From: Methanosarcinales archaeon
Lineage (GTDB): Archaea > Halobacteriota > Methanosarcinia > Methanosarcinales > Methanocomedenaceae
Direction: 5' to 3'
DNA: 12,430 nt
Assembly: GCA_030638625.1 (NCBI GenBank)
Contig: DAOWEE010000253.1
Location: 1 to 12,430, forward strand
In this document: positions 1-6,677 of the stretch, one piece after another
Numbering within the stretch: position 1 is the stretch's first letter
How the letters are laid out: each line of letters opens with the position of its first letter
Made by a program: the position numbers and the translations under genes
Notes under the pieces: model-generated
What the model was told of the DNA's origin: nothing
Database searches by the model: none
What the model saw: the letters and a program-made list of their open reading frames with translations, nothing else

Positions 1-110
1 AAATCCAGATTATGTTCCAATATGGTCCTGCCCTTAAGGGGTATCAGTGCCTTTTCCTTATATCCCAGCCGCCTGCCCCGGCCACCTGCCAGTATCAATG
101 CCGAACGCAT
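1..110 (-). CDS. mobA: Molybdenum cofactor guanylyltransferase MobA, 5' part only
   Basis: Reading the minus strand from the ATG at 110 gives 36 uninterrupted codons to the window edge. They contain LILAGGRGRRLGYKEKALIP followed by LKGRTILEHNL, the nucleotide-binding signature of the MobA-like NTP transferases (glycine-rich loop, Arg, then Lys). MobA attaches GMP from GTP to molybdopterin to make the guanine dinucleotide form needed by DMSO-reductase-family enzymes such as the one encoded at 8437-11268. The start lies 4 bases after the stop of the FmdE-family gene, with an AGGA-type site just upstream, so it is the third gene of the moeA operon. The rest of the gene is outside the window. Other sugar or nucleotide transferases of the same fold cannot be fully excluded, but the moeA context favours MobA. 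Confidence 0.82.
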   Translation of the reverse strand, partial: MRSALILAGGRGRRLGYKEKALIPLKGRTILEHNLD

Positions 111-114
111 AGTC

Positions 115-690
115 CTATAGTATCCTACAATATCCCTGTCCAGAACATACCAAGCATATTGTCTTGTTACCAACCACACTGGTCAGACCTTCAGGTATCA
201 GGTCACCGCACTGGATGCATTCCACGATTTTGCTGCTCTCGAAATCCTGGTCCCTATTTACTATTACTTCCTGGATGTTCAGGTACTTTTCATCCAATTT
301 CAGCAACTCAGCACCCAGTCCATCCTCTTCAGGATGGGTTAATTTTCCCTGCCGCATCATCCATTTCTTCATGAGCTCTGAAAATTCGTATGCATTATTT
401 TTCAGCGATACCCTGATTCCTGCACCGGTTTCGGTGCTGGTAATTGTCAGGGCAAGTTTACCATAATCCTCGACAAATGCATTACCATGGCCCAGGGTAC
501 ATCCTGTGGCTGCCTGCATGGCATCTGCAAGGCAGCGGGCTGTTTCTGATATGCCGATCAGCCTCTTGTTACCGCGCTCAACACCCAGGCGTTCCATTAC
601 GATCTCGCTCATCCTCAACCCCAATGCTATTCCTGGTGCCAGGTGGCCATGGAGTTTAACAGCCAGTTCTACGATCTCTTTATCAACCAT
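115..690 (-). CDS. FmdE-family protein (formylmethanofuran dehydrogenase subunit E-like) with C-terminal zinc ribbon
   Basis: This 191-residue soluble protein has the FmdE-family HGHLAPG motif at 14-20 and a second conserved block, ATGCTLGHGN, at 61-70. The C-terminus holds a zinc-ribbon-like cysteine set (C158, C161, C179, C182, plus C188). FmdE was named from the fmdECB operon of Methanothermobacter, which encodes the molybdenum formylmethanofuran dehydrogenase, but it is not a catalytic subunit and its exact job is unsettled. Here it sits between moeA and mobA without other fmd genes, which suggests a role in molybdenum or cofactor handling; that is inference. The ATG at 690 is preceded by AGGTGA, and only 9 bases separate it from the moeA stop. 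No signal peptide or membrane segment is visible, so it should be cytoplasmic. Confidence 0.85.
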   Translation of the reverse strand: MVDKEIVELAVKLHGHLAPGIALGLRMSEIVMERLGVERGNKRLIGISETARCLADAMQAATGCTLGHGNAFVEDYGKLALTITSTETGAGIRVSLKNNAYEFSELMKKWMMRQGKLTHPEEDGLGAELLKLDEKYLNIQEVIVNRDQDFESSKIVECIQCGDLIPEGLTSVVGNKTICLVCSGQGYCRIL

Positions 691-699
691 TCTTTCACC

Positions 700-1899
700 T
701 TAATTGAACAAATTTACTGTTACTATATCGCTTTTTTTCAGATCATTATCTGTTATCACATAACCATCAACCACAGAGGACCTGGGCGAAGACGAAACCA
801 AAGATACGCCATACTGGTCATCTGCAGAGAATAAGGGCAGGTCCGACCCCTCATATCCCATAGTTTTGAACCCACCGGGTTCGTTCTTGATAAATAGCAA
901 ATAACTATTGCCATCCTTTGGAAGGCAGATATCCCTGTTCATTTTCACTGTGGAGGTCGGTCTTGGTATATTAGTAAAATAGTGCCTTATTATCAGTTCC
1001 AGGGCAGCAAATGCACCTGTGGGCTTTCCGGGGAGGGCAAAAACGGGAGTATTATTTACAATACCCACTGCCAGGGGTTTGCCCGGGCGTATCCTGACTT
1101 TATGGAATACCATCTTACCTATATCTTTTATCACCTTGTGGACATGGTCACGCTCACCCACAGAGACCCCGCCGGTGGTTATTATCACATCGTGGGTGGC
1201 AGTGGCTTCTCTAATAAGCTCTGAGGTCATATTATAATCGTCAGGCACCGTTCCAACCATATATGGATTACAGCCCCATTCCTTCAAGAAAGCGGTAATC
1301 ATCATTGCATTAGTATTCTTGATCATGCCGTTGAATATCTCAGTACCAGTGGATATGATACCTACCTTTAACTTCTTGTATGTAGTAACTTTATCCACAT
1401 CCAGGCCATACAACAAGGCCATGCTCTGAGGTGTAATCCTCTGATCTTTATTGAATAATACATCCCCTTCTTTGTAATCCGTACCTGCTTTCAATACATT
1501 GGTCCATGGAACGATAGACGGACCGGACAACATATTACCAGAGATGGCTGCATCTTCCATTTTCAATACTGCATTGGCCCCCTCAGGCAGAAATGCCCCG
1601 GTAGCTATTGCAGCTGCCTGGCCAGGTCTTAGCTTGGTTTTATTTTCATCCCCTGCATATATCCGGGTGTTGATCTCAAAAGGATAACCGTGATCAGTAT
1701 GAATGGCATAACCGTCCATAGTGGCAATATCAAATTCCGGCGACATTTTCGTTGAGGTTATCGGGGCTGCAAGTTCACGACCCAGCGCATCTTCCAGCGG
1801 AACGGATTCATATCCCCTTCTAAAGTAATACGTAACCTTCAGATCGTTAATGATCTCCTTCGCTTTTTCTCTGGATATCATTTCCATAAGATTCGACAA
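700..1899 (-). CDS. moeA: Molybdopterin molybdenumtransferase MoeA
   Basis: MoeA inserts molybdate into adenylylated molybdopterin, the last step before nucleotide attachment by MobA. The 399-residue product has the usual domain order and a near-normal length for the family. The N-terminal region has MDGYA at 61-65 (catalytic-site Asp62) and the GAFLPEGANAVLKMED block at 101-116. A MoCF-type domain follows, with STGTE at 183-187, TTGGVSVGERD at 241-251, GKPLAVG at 273-279 and LPGKP at 289-293. A C-terminal beta domain follows that. The start is uncertain: TTG at 1899 has a GAGAGG site about 13 bases upstream, while the first in-frame ATG is at 1887. A TAA at 1911-1909 rules out anything longer. 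It is the first gene of the moeA, fmdE-like, mobA operon and diverges from the Tfx-type regulator. Tungsten instead of molybdenum as the metal is possible. Confidence 0.92.
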   Translation of the reverse strand: MSNLMEMISREKAKEIINDLKVTYYFRRGYESVPLEDALGRELAAPITSTKMSPEFDIATMDGYAIHTDHGYPFEINTRIYAGDENKTKLRPGQAAAIATGAFLPEGANAVLKMEDAAISGNMLSGPSIVPWTNVLKAGTDYKEGDVLFNKDQRITPQSMALLYGLDVDKVTTYKKLKVGIISTGTEIFNGMIKNTNAMMITAFLKEWGCNPYMVGTVPDDYNMTSELIREATATHDVIITTGGVSVGERDHVHKVIKDIGKMVFHKVRIRPGKPLAVGIVNNTPVFALPGKPTGAFAALELIIRHYFTNIPRPTSTVKMNRDICLPKDGNSYLLFIKNEPGGFKTMGYEGSDLPLFSADDQYGVSLVSSSPRSSVVDGYVITDNDLKKSDIVTVNLFN

Positions 1900-1937
1900 C
1901 CATTCATGTTATCCTCTCATTGTAACAAACAAATATA

Positions 1938-1946
1938 CTTATATTT
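1938..1946 (-). promoter_or_regulatory. Candidate TATA box for the moeA operon
   Basis: On the minus strand this reads AAATATAAG. Archaeal transcription usually starts about 25 bases downstream of the box centre, here near 1916, giving a leader of roughly 17 to 30 bases before the possible moeA starts. The surrounding sequence is AT-rich, so other boxes, such as the one at 1931-1937, are possible. Confidence 0.4.
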
Positions 1947-1976
1947 CTATCAATTATTAATAACTTTGCTTAACAT

Positions 1977-1984
1977 CTATATAG
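1977..1984 (+). promoter_or_regulatory. Candidate TATA box for the Tfx-type regulator gene
   Basis: The sequence ctatatag is centred about 27 bases upstream of the ATG at 2008. With normal archaeal spacing, transcription would begin at or just before that ATG, giving a leaderless mRNA. This supports the short start at 2008 over the longer in-frame start at 1906. Confidence 0.5.
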
Positions 1985-1990
1985 TAAGAA

Positions 1991-2009
1991 ATACTACTAA
2001 TAATAGTAT
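1991..2009 (+). repeat. 19-bp near-perfect palindrome at the tfx start codon, candidate operator
   Basis: The sequence atactactaataatagtat has arms ATACTA and TAGTAT, and eight of nine base pairs match around the central A at 2000. It lies between the TATA box at 1977-1984 and the start codon at 2008, and covers the expected transcription start. A dimeric DNA-binding protein here would block initiation, so autorepression by the Tfx-type protein is the simplest inference. No binding evidence is available. Confidence 0.45.
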
Positions 2010-2415
2010 GGTGAACAGGACGAACCTTACAGACAGGCAGATCCAGGTACTTAAAATGAGATCAATGGGCATGTCCCAAACCGAAATTGCCGTAGAATTT
2101 GGAACCACCAAGTCCAATATCAGCATCATTGAAGGACAGGGTAAGGCCAACATTGAACGCGCAAAAAATACAATGGAAGTTGTAAAAATGTTGCAGGCTC
2201 CCATCTGGATTGAGATTGAGCCCAATACAGATATTTATGAGATCCCTGGTATTATCTTTACTGAGGCAAATAAAATGAATATCTGGATACCAAAAGGCGG
2301 CCCTTCTGTTCTGGCTTTTATAGTAAAAAATGTTCGTGATCGGCTCCGTGAACGCAGAGTGCTGGAGAAGTTCGAGATCGGAATCACTGATAATGGTGAT
2401 ATTCTGATTAATTGA
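2008..2415 (+). CDS. Tfx-family DNA-binding transcriptional regulator
   Basis: From the ATG at 2008 this is a 135-residue protein. Residues 6-50 form the Tfx helix-turn-helix (LTDRQIQVLKMRSMGMSQTE, then IAVEFGTTKSNIS), followed by the family's mixed alpha/beta C-terminal domain. Tfx of Methanothermobacter binds near the promoter of fmdECB, the molybdenum formylmethanofuran dehydrogenase operon, and is thought to activate it. Here the gene is divergent from an operon holding moeA, an FmdE-family gene and mobA, so control of molybdenum-cofactor genes is a reasonable inference. An in-frame start at 1906 would add 34 hydrophobic residues unlike the family. The 2008 start matches the usual family length and the TATA spacing. 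A GTG at 2011 is also possible. No membrane segment is present. Confidence 0.88.
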   Translation: MVNRTNLTDRQIQVLKMRSMGMSQTEIAVEFGTTKSNISIIEGQGKANIERAKNTMEVVKMLQAPIWIEIEPNTDIYEIPGIIFTEANKMNIWIPKGGPSVLAFIVKNVRDRLRERRVLEKFEIGITDNGDILIN

Positions 2416-2424
2416 TGTTTCGAA

Positions 2425-2472
2425 AATATTTACTAAGACATCGGCAAAGATATATATTAAAGCGTAAATATT
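2425..2472 (+). repeat. Inverted 9-bp repeat flanking the sensor-operon promoter
   Basis: AATATTTAC at 2425-2433 is the exact reverse complement of GTAAATATT at 2464-2472. The two arms bracket the TATA-like box at 2449-2459. They could be half-sites for a regulator of the sensory operon. The sequence is AT-rich and low in complexity, so chance is a real alternative. Confidence 0.3.
2449..2459 (+). promoter_or_regulatory. Candidate TATA box for the sensory operon
   Basis: The sequence gatatatatta begins 72 bases before the ATG at 2521. Expected initiation is near 2480, leaving a leader of about 40 bases that contains a weak AGGA ribosome site at 2508-2511. The 105-base gap between the regulator gene and 2521 holds no other coding sequence that I can see. 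Confidence 0.4.
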
Positions 2473-2520
2473 AAATTAGAGAACCAAATTCAAAATCATT
2501 TTACTATAGGAAATATTATA

Positions 2521-3438
2521 ATGAAATTGAAATTGACCGTTGTAATAATGGTCTTCCTGTCAATATTTTTAGCTGGATGCACAAATAACGAAACTGCCAT
2601 ACCTGTTGATCTTTCTAAAAAGGAAGTAGGTATGGATGGGAGCACAGATTCTGAAAACGTAAAGATCGCAATAGCTGCCGTCATCTCCCCGGAAGAATCA
2701 TTTGTATATTATAATGACCTGCTTGATTACATCTCGAATCGGCTTGATAAACCTGTAACAATAGTGCAAAGAAGGACCTATCAGGAAATAAATGATCTTG
2801 TCAGGAAAAAAGAAGTGGATATGGCCTTTATCTGCAGCAAGGCGTATGTTGAAGGCAACAGGGATTTTAACATGGAACTACTGGCAGTTCCGGTAGTTAA
2901 CGGAAAAACTACTTATCAATCATATATAATTGTTCGAAATGATAGCAATGTACAGAATTTTGAAGAACTAAGAGGAAAAACCTTTGCATTTACCGACCCC
3001 ATTTCCAATACTGGCATGCTGTACCCTATGTATCTGCTGGCCACACTAAATGAAACGCCAGATTCGTTTTTCAAAGTCAATTTCTATACCTACAGCCATG
3101 ATAGGTCTATCCAGGCTGTAAATGAAAAACTGGTTGACGGTGCGGCAGTTGACAGTCTTGTATGGGAATATGTAAATACAAAGGACCCGGATTTCACAAA
3201 GAACACCAGAGTAATCTTGAAGTCTCAACCCTTCGGTATTCCACCTGTTGTTGTACCTGCTGATCTTGATCCCCAGCTGAAGGAAAAACTCAGAACCATT
3301 CTCTTAAACGCCCATAAAGATGTAGAAGGGCGGGAAATTCTTGATGCGTTGATGATTGACCGCTTCATAGAGATTGAAGACCATAATTACCAATCTATCA
3401 GAGATATGGAACTTTACATTGGAGAAAAACAAGAGTGA
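2521..3438 (+). CDS. PhnD-like periplasmic oxyanion-sensing lipoprotein (AioX/ArxX/TtrS-sensor-like)
   Basis: This 305-residue product starts with a lipoprotein signal peptide: a hydrophobic stretch ends in LAGC with Cys20 as the lipidation site, so it is anchored outside the cytoplasmic membrane. Residues 47-300 match the PhnD-type (phosphate/phosphonate binding) fold. Recognisable blocks are AFICSKAYV at 102-110 and FAFTDPISNTG near 155-165, with YTYSHDRSI and VDGAAVDSLVWEY further on. Cys105 is the only cysteine besides the lipobox one, and it lies at the inter-lobe ligand region. AioX, the arsenite sensor of this family, uses a single cysteine at a similar position. No transporter permease or ATPase gene is nearby. 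The gene overlaps the kinase gene by 4 bases (GTGA), so it most likely hands a ligand signal to that kinase. The ligand may be arsenite, a sulfur oxyanion or another compound. Confidence 0.85.
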   Translation: MKLKLTVVIMVFLSIFLAGCTNNETAIPVDLSKKEVGMDGSTDSENVKIAIAAVISPEESFVYYNDLLDYISNRLDKPVTIVQRRTYQEINDLVRKKEVDMAFICSKAYVEGNRDFNMELLAVPVVNGKTTYQSYIIVRNDSNVQNFEELRGKTFAFTDPISNTGMLYPMYLLATLNETPDSFFKVNFYTYSHDRSIQAVNEKLVDGAAVDSLVWEYVNTKDPDFTKNTRVILKSQPFGIPPVVVPADLDPQLKEKLRTILLNAHKDVEGREILDALMIDRFIEIEDHNYQSIRDMELYIGEKQE

Positions 3439-4886
3439 AGATCAAACAAGACCTTTTCCACTGGACGCTCACCAAGAAATTCATCCTGGGAACTTTTCTG
3501 GTCGCGCTGATACTGGGAGGACTGACAACATATTATGTACATGCAACTATGAATAACCGCCTCTCAGATGAATTAAGTGAGAGAGGAGTGACTATAGCAA
3601 AGAGTGTGGCATCTGGAAACCTGGGATATATCCTGACAGAGGACAGGGTTAATTTATTTCGAATTCTGAACAATGTTGAAAACGATCAAAAAGATGTGAA
3701 ATTCATCTATATCGTTGATTCAAAAGACCAGGTACTGGCCCATTCATTTGATGGTGGCTTTCCCACTGACCTGATGCCGTATATTTCGCATAATAATAAG
3801 CCCATGCTGTTCAAAACAGAAGAGGGAATGATTATAGAATATACTGTTCCCATCCTCGAAGGCAAGGCAGGATATGTCCATATAGGCATGGATTCGTCCA
3901 GCATGAATGCCGAATTGGAACATACCAACCGGATGCTAATATTGTTCACTATTGGTGTGGGTATATTAGGGATGATGCTGGCATATATCTCTGGTAACCT
4001 GATTGGAAGACCCATCAATGAGCTTATGAAGGGGGTTTCAGAAGTAGGAGAAGGCAATTTGGGTTACAGGATACAGGTAAAGACCAATGATGAGTTAAGT
4101 GTATTATCAGAGGCATTTAATGAAATGGCTGACAGTCTGGATAGCAAGATAAATGAACAGATCAACCTGGAAAGACAGCTGTTGCAATCGGAAAAACTGG
4201 CGACAATCGGTCAACTTGCAGCAGGTGTGGCCCATGAGATCAATAATCCACTGGCAAATATCTCGTTATATGCTCAAGTAATTTTGAAAGAATTCAAGCA
4301 GAAAGATGGAAATAACGACGAGGGGGATGAACCCAAATCATTTGATTCAAATATTATACGGAAAGTAGAGATCATAAATGAACAGGCCGACAGAGCGGCA
4401 AAAATTGTGCGTAATCTTCTGGATTTCTCACGACAATCAGAACCAGAGATGTCAATTACTGATATCAATCATGAATTCAAATCAGCATTGTCAGTTATTC
4501 AGCCTATAGCCGTTAATATAAACATAAAAGAAGATTATCAGGACCTGCCTGAGATCATGGCCGATGGTGCACAATTACGCCAGGTGTTCGTGGATATCAT
4601 AACAAATGCGATGCATGCCATGCCGAATGGAAGTACGCTTTCTCTAAGAACAGAGCATAAAGACAATAATATTATAATCACCATTGAGGACACCGGAATC
4701 GGCATACCAGCAGAAAACTTATCCAAGATATTTGATCCTTTCTTTACAACGAAAAGCCCTGGCAAAGGTACGGGTCTGGGACTTTCCATCTGTTACGGAA
4801 TTATAAATAAACAAAGAGGTTCAATAGCAGTCGAAAGTAAAGTTGGCGTTGGATCGAAATTTACCATAACACTACCTGTGGAATGA
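3435..4886 (+). CDS. Membrane-bound sensor histidine kinase (HAMP, HisKA, HATPase)
   Basis: This 483-residue kinase begins at a GTG that overlaps the stop of the lipoprotein gene, so the two are translationally coupled. Transmembrane helices lie at about 16-36 and 167-190 and enclose an extracytoplasmic domain of roughly 130 residues. A HAMP linker follows at about 190-240. The H-box AAGVAHEINNPLANI carries the phosphorylated His267. The ATPase domain has the N-box around N391, the G1 box EDTGIGIP at 418-425, the F-box FDPFFTTK at 433-440 and GKGTGLGLSI at 443-452. All key kinase motifs look intact. An acidic, charged insert at about 289-304 interrupts the dimerisation domain. The HEINNPL form of the H-box is typical of kinases paired with NtrC-type receivers. 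It probably reads the bound state of the PhnD-like lipoprotein and phosphorylates the regulator encoded next. Confidence 0.93.
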   Translation: MKIKQDLFHWTLTKKFILGTFLVALILGGLTTYYVHATMNNRLSDELSERGVTIAKSVASGNLGYILTEDRVNLFRILNNVENDQKDVKFIYIVDSKDQVLAHSFDGGFPTDLMPYISHNNKPMLFKTEEGMIIEYTVPILEGKAGYVHIGMDSSSMNAELEHTNRMLILFTIGVGILGMMLAYISGNLIGRPINELMKGVSEVGEGNLGYRIQVKTNDELSVLSEAFNEMADSLDSKINEQINLERQLLQSEKLATIGQLAAGVAHEINNPLANISLYAQVILKEFKQKDGNNDEGDEPKSFDSNIIRKVEIINEQADRAAKIVRNLLDFSRQSEPEMSITDINHEFKSALSVIQPIAVNINIKEDYQDLPEIMADGAQLRQVFVDIITNAMHAMPNGSTLSLRTEHKDNNIIITIEDTGIGIPAENLSKIFDPFFTTKSPGKGTGLGLSICYGIINKQRGSIAVESKVGVGSKFTITLPVE

Positions 4887-5524
4887 TGGAAATGATCAAA
4901 TTATTGATTATTGAGGATGACTCGGTTTTAAGAGGCGGATTGGAAGAAATCTTTATAGAAGAAGGGTATGAAGTGGATACTGCTGATAATGGTATTACCG
5001 GACTGAAACTGTTTAAAAATAAAAAACATGACCTTGTATTGACTGATCTGGTGATGCCTTCTATAAGCGGTATGGAGGTGTTAAAAGAAGTCAGCAAGAT
5101 CAATCCAAAAACACATGTGGTGGTCATTACCGCTTTTGCCACCATCGAGAATGCAGTTGAAGCCATAAAACTGGGCGCGGCTGATTACATTTCCAAACCG
5201 TTCAAGATCGATGAGGTCCAGACCAAGATCAAAAAGATCCTGGAGGAAGCAAAATTCGAAAAAACTGCAGCTCCTGCTCCGGATTCTGATTCTATTAAAG
5301 CTCTTGCTAACGCAATACGGGAGGATGTGGTCAGACTGCTCTATAAATACGAAAAACTCAAGTTCACAGAGATACAGCATCACCTCAAGATCAAGGATGC
5401 AACAAAGTTGAGCTTCCATTTAAGGGTTTTAAAATCTGCCGGCATTCTGGATCAAGACGGCAATAAAGTCTATATGTTGGCACCGAAAGGTAAGAAACTC
5501 CTGGAAGCCCTGGGAAATCTTTGA
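4883..5524 (+). CDS. Response regulator: NtrC-type receiver fused to an ArsR-like winged helix
   Basis: The 213-residue protein starts with an ATG overlapping the kinase stop (ATGA). Residues 5-120 are a receiver domain: acidic pair Asp12/Asp13, phospho-acceptor Asp55 in LVLTDLVMP, Thr83 in VVITAFAT, and Lys105 in SKPF. The TAFATIENAVEAIKLGAADY segment at 83-102 is typical of receivers from NtrC/AtoC-type regulators. Instead of the sigma-54 AAA+ and FIS domains of such proteins, residues 137-213 form a winged helix of ArsR-like or archaeal type (IREDVVRLLYKYEKLKFTEI, then HLRVLKSAGIL). It should therefore bind DNA directly and work on the archaeal TBP/TFB machinery. A short Ala/Pro linker (129-133) joins the domains. 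Its likely target is the B-C-A operon promoter at 6603-6762, inferred from adjacency. Confidence 0.92.
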   Translation: MMEMIKLLIIEDDSVLRGGLEEIFIEEGYEVDTADNGITGLKLFKNKKHDLVLTDLVMPSISGMEVLKEVSKINPKTHVVVITAFATIENAVEAIKLGAADYISKPFKIDEVQTKIKKILEEAKFEKTAAPAPDSDSIKALANAIREDVVRLLYKYEKLKFTEIQHHLKIKDATKLSFHLRVLKSAGILDQDGNKVYMLAPKGKKLLEALGNL

Positions 5525-5543
5525 AAATTAGGTATAGCATAGT

Positions 5544-6602
5544 ATGAAAACTGGAATATTTGGTCTTTTAAGAGTGCTTGATAAGATATCTGAGAAAGAT
5601 CTGGTAACAGTGGACCGCACAAAATGTATGAGATATCGCAATAAACGTTCTCGTTGCACTATATGCCAGGATACCTGTCCGTTGGGTGCTATTACACTGA
5701 ATGAAAATAATGATGATATTATTGCGATTGACGGGTATGTTTGCACAGGCTGCGGTATATGCGTGAATACTTGCCCCAATCCTGTGTTTTCTCTAATGGA
5801 TCTGGATATTGAATCGATAATAAAAAGTGTGGGAGATAATAAGCAGATTACCATATCCTGTCATCGAAATGCCTGCAACATACAGGTTCCATGCCTCGGA
5901 TATATCAATGAATCCATACTCCTGACATTAGCCTCTATGGACAGGCAAATAGAGTTGAATATTTCTGCTTGCAAGAGCTGCGATTATAGTACAGCGATTG
6001 GTCTGATTCAAAATCATGTTGAAACTGCAAATGCTCTACTGCAATGCATTGGAAAAGATGAAATGATTACTGTGGTAGAGGATGAAGGCTTGAATGATAC
6101 GCTTTCTGAAACATTTTTAAGAAAACTCGTATCCCAATTCTCACATGATTCTTCTAACCAGGAGAATAAGAACCAAAGACAAATATTATTTATTGAGGCT
6201 TTGAAGAATATGGGTTCTGTCCCTCAAAAATCCATAGATGCTGATAAAGTTCCATTTGGCAGTATCAATATCCAGCAGTCCTGTAATGGCTGTAGTATGT
6301 GTGTTGCTATATGTCCTGTGGATGCCCTCTCTACAATTGATAACAAGACCTTCACTTTGAAATTCAAACCTGACCTGTGTACAGGGTGCGGTCTGTGCAG
6401 TCAAATTTGCAATCAGAATTGCATACATTTTGAAACACTGATATGCCTCCATGACCTGGTACAGGGAGAGTGGAAAAACCTTATTGAGATTGAAAAAGTC
6501 AAATGTGAAGAATGTGGCGAGTTTTTTGTTAAGGAAAGTGGATCACCCTTATGTATTTCCTGTATCAAGAACAAAGAGATCGAAGAGTCTTTTTTTGGTT
6601 GA
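5544..6602 (+). CDS. Cytoplasmic multi-cluster ferredoxin-like iron-sulfur protein with C-terminal zinc ribbon
   Basis: The 352-residue product has no signal peptide or membrane segment. Two N-terminal [4Fe-4S] motifs occur at C28/38/41/45 (unusual x9 first spacing) and C67/70/73/77. A central region with C106, C111, C117, C143 and C146 contains a VPCLGYINE segment and may hold another cluster. Two more cluster motifs lie at C247/250/253/257 and C279/282/285 with C289 and C293. It ends with CEEC and CISC (321-340), which resembles a zinc ribbon. Similar ferredoxin-like proteins sit beside TorD-type chaperone genes in bacterial molybdoenzyme and formate dehydrogenase clusters. I therefore infer a cytoplasmic electron-transfer or maturation role. 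It follows the response regulator by 19 bases and is probably cotranscribed with the sensory genes. It is not the respiratory FeS subunit, which is encoded at 6763. Exact function unknown. Confidence 0.8.
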   Translation: MKTGIFGLLRVLDKISEKDLVTVDRTKCMRYRNKRSRCTICQDTCPLGAITLNENNDDIIAIDGYVCTGCGICVNTCPNPVFSLMDLDIESIIKSVGDNKQITISCHRNACNIQVPCLGYINESILLTLASMDRQIELNISACKSCDYSTAIGLIQNHVETANALLQCIGKDEMITVVEDEGLNDTLSETFLRKLVSQFSHDSSNQENKNQRQILFIEALKNMGSVPQKSIDADKVPFGSINIQQSCNGCSMCVAICPVDALSTIDNKTFTLKFKPDLCTGCGLCSQICNQNCIHFETLICLHDLVQGEWKNLIEIEKVKCEECGEFFVKESGSPLCISCIKNKEIEESFFG

Positions 6603-6622
6603 TATATTGGCTAAGAGATATT

Positions 6623-6646
6623 TTTATTGAAATTTATTTCAATAAA
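6623..6646 (+). repeat. Perfect 11-2-11 inverted repeat, candidate operator (or terminator)
   Basis: The arm TTTATTGAAAT (6623-6633) is followed by TT and the exact reverse complement ATTTCAATAAA (6636-6646). It lies 21 bases after the stop of the ferredoxin-like gene and about 32 bases upstream of the TATA box at 6678. The two-base centre favours a binding site for a dimeric winged-helix protein over an RNA hairpin, and the adjacent response regulator is the obvious candidate. A role in ending the upstream transcript is the alternative. Confidence 0.5.
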
Positions 6647-6658
6647 CGGGACATATTC

Positions 6659-6674
6659 AATTTGACTTCAAATT
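6659..6674 (+). repeat. Second perfect inverted repeat (7-2-7) upstream of the TATA box
   Basis: AATTTGA at 6659-6665 and TCAAATT at 6668-6674 are exact reverse complements with a CT spacer. The site ends 3 bases before the TATA box. It shares TTGA/TCAA cores with the larger dyad at 6623-6646, though at different spacing. Placement beside the box suits an activator that helps recruit TBP/TFB, but a repressor would also fit. Confidence 0.4.
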
Positions 6675-6677
6675 ACG

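Noticed and set aside
12..374. Open frame of 120 codons on the plus strand
   Set aside because: It lies antisense to mobA and the FmdE-family gene, has no recognisable motif and no ribosome site.
1906..2007. Long N-terminal extension of the Tfx-type protein from an ATG at 1906
   Set aside because: The 34 extra residues are hydrophobic and unlike the family, the extension would run through the promoter and palindrome, and the TATA spacing favours 2008.
2521..3438. Phosphonate ABC transporter binding protein
   Set aside because: No permease or ATPase gene is adjacent, the gene is coupled to a histidine kinase gene, and a cysteine occupies the likely ligand site, so a sensory role fits better.
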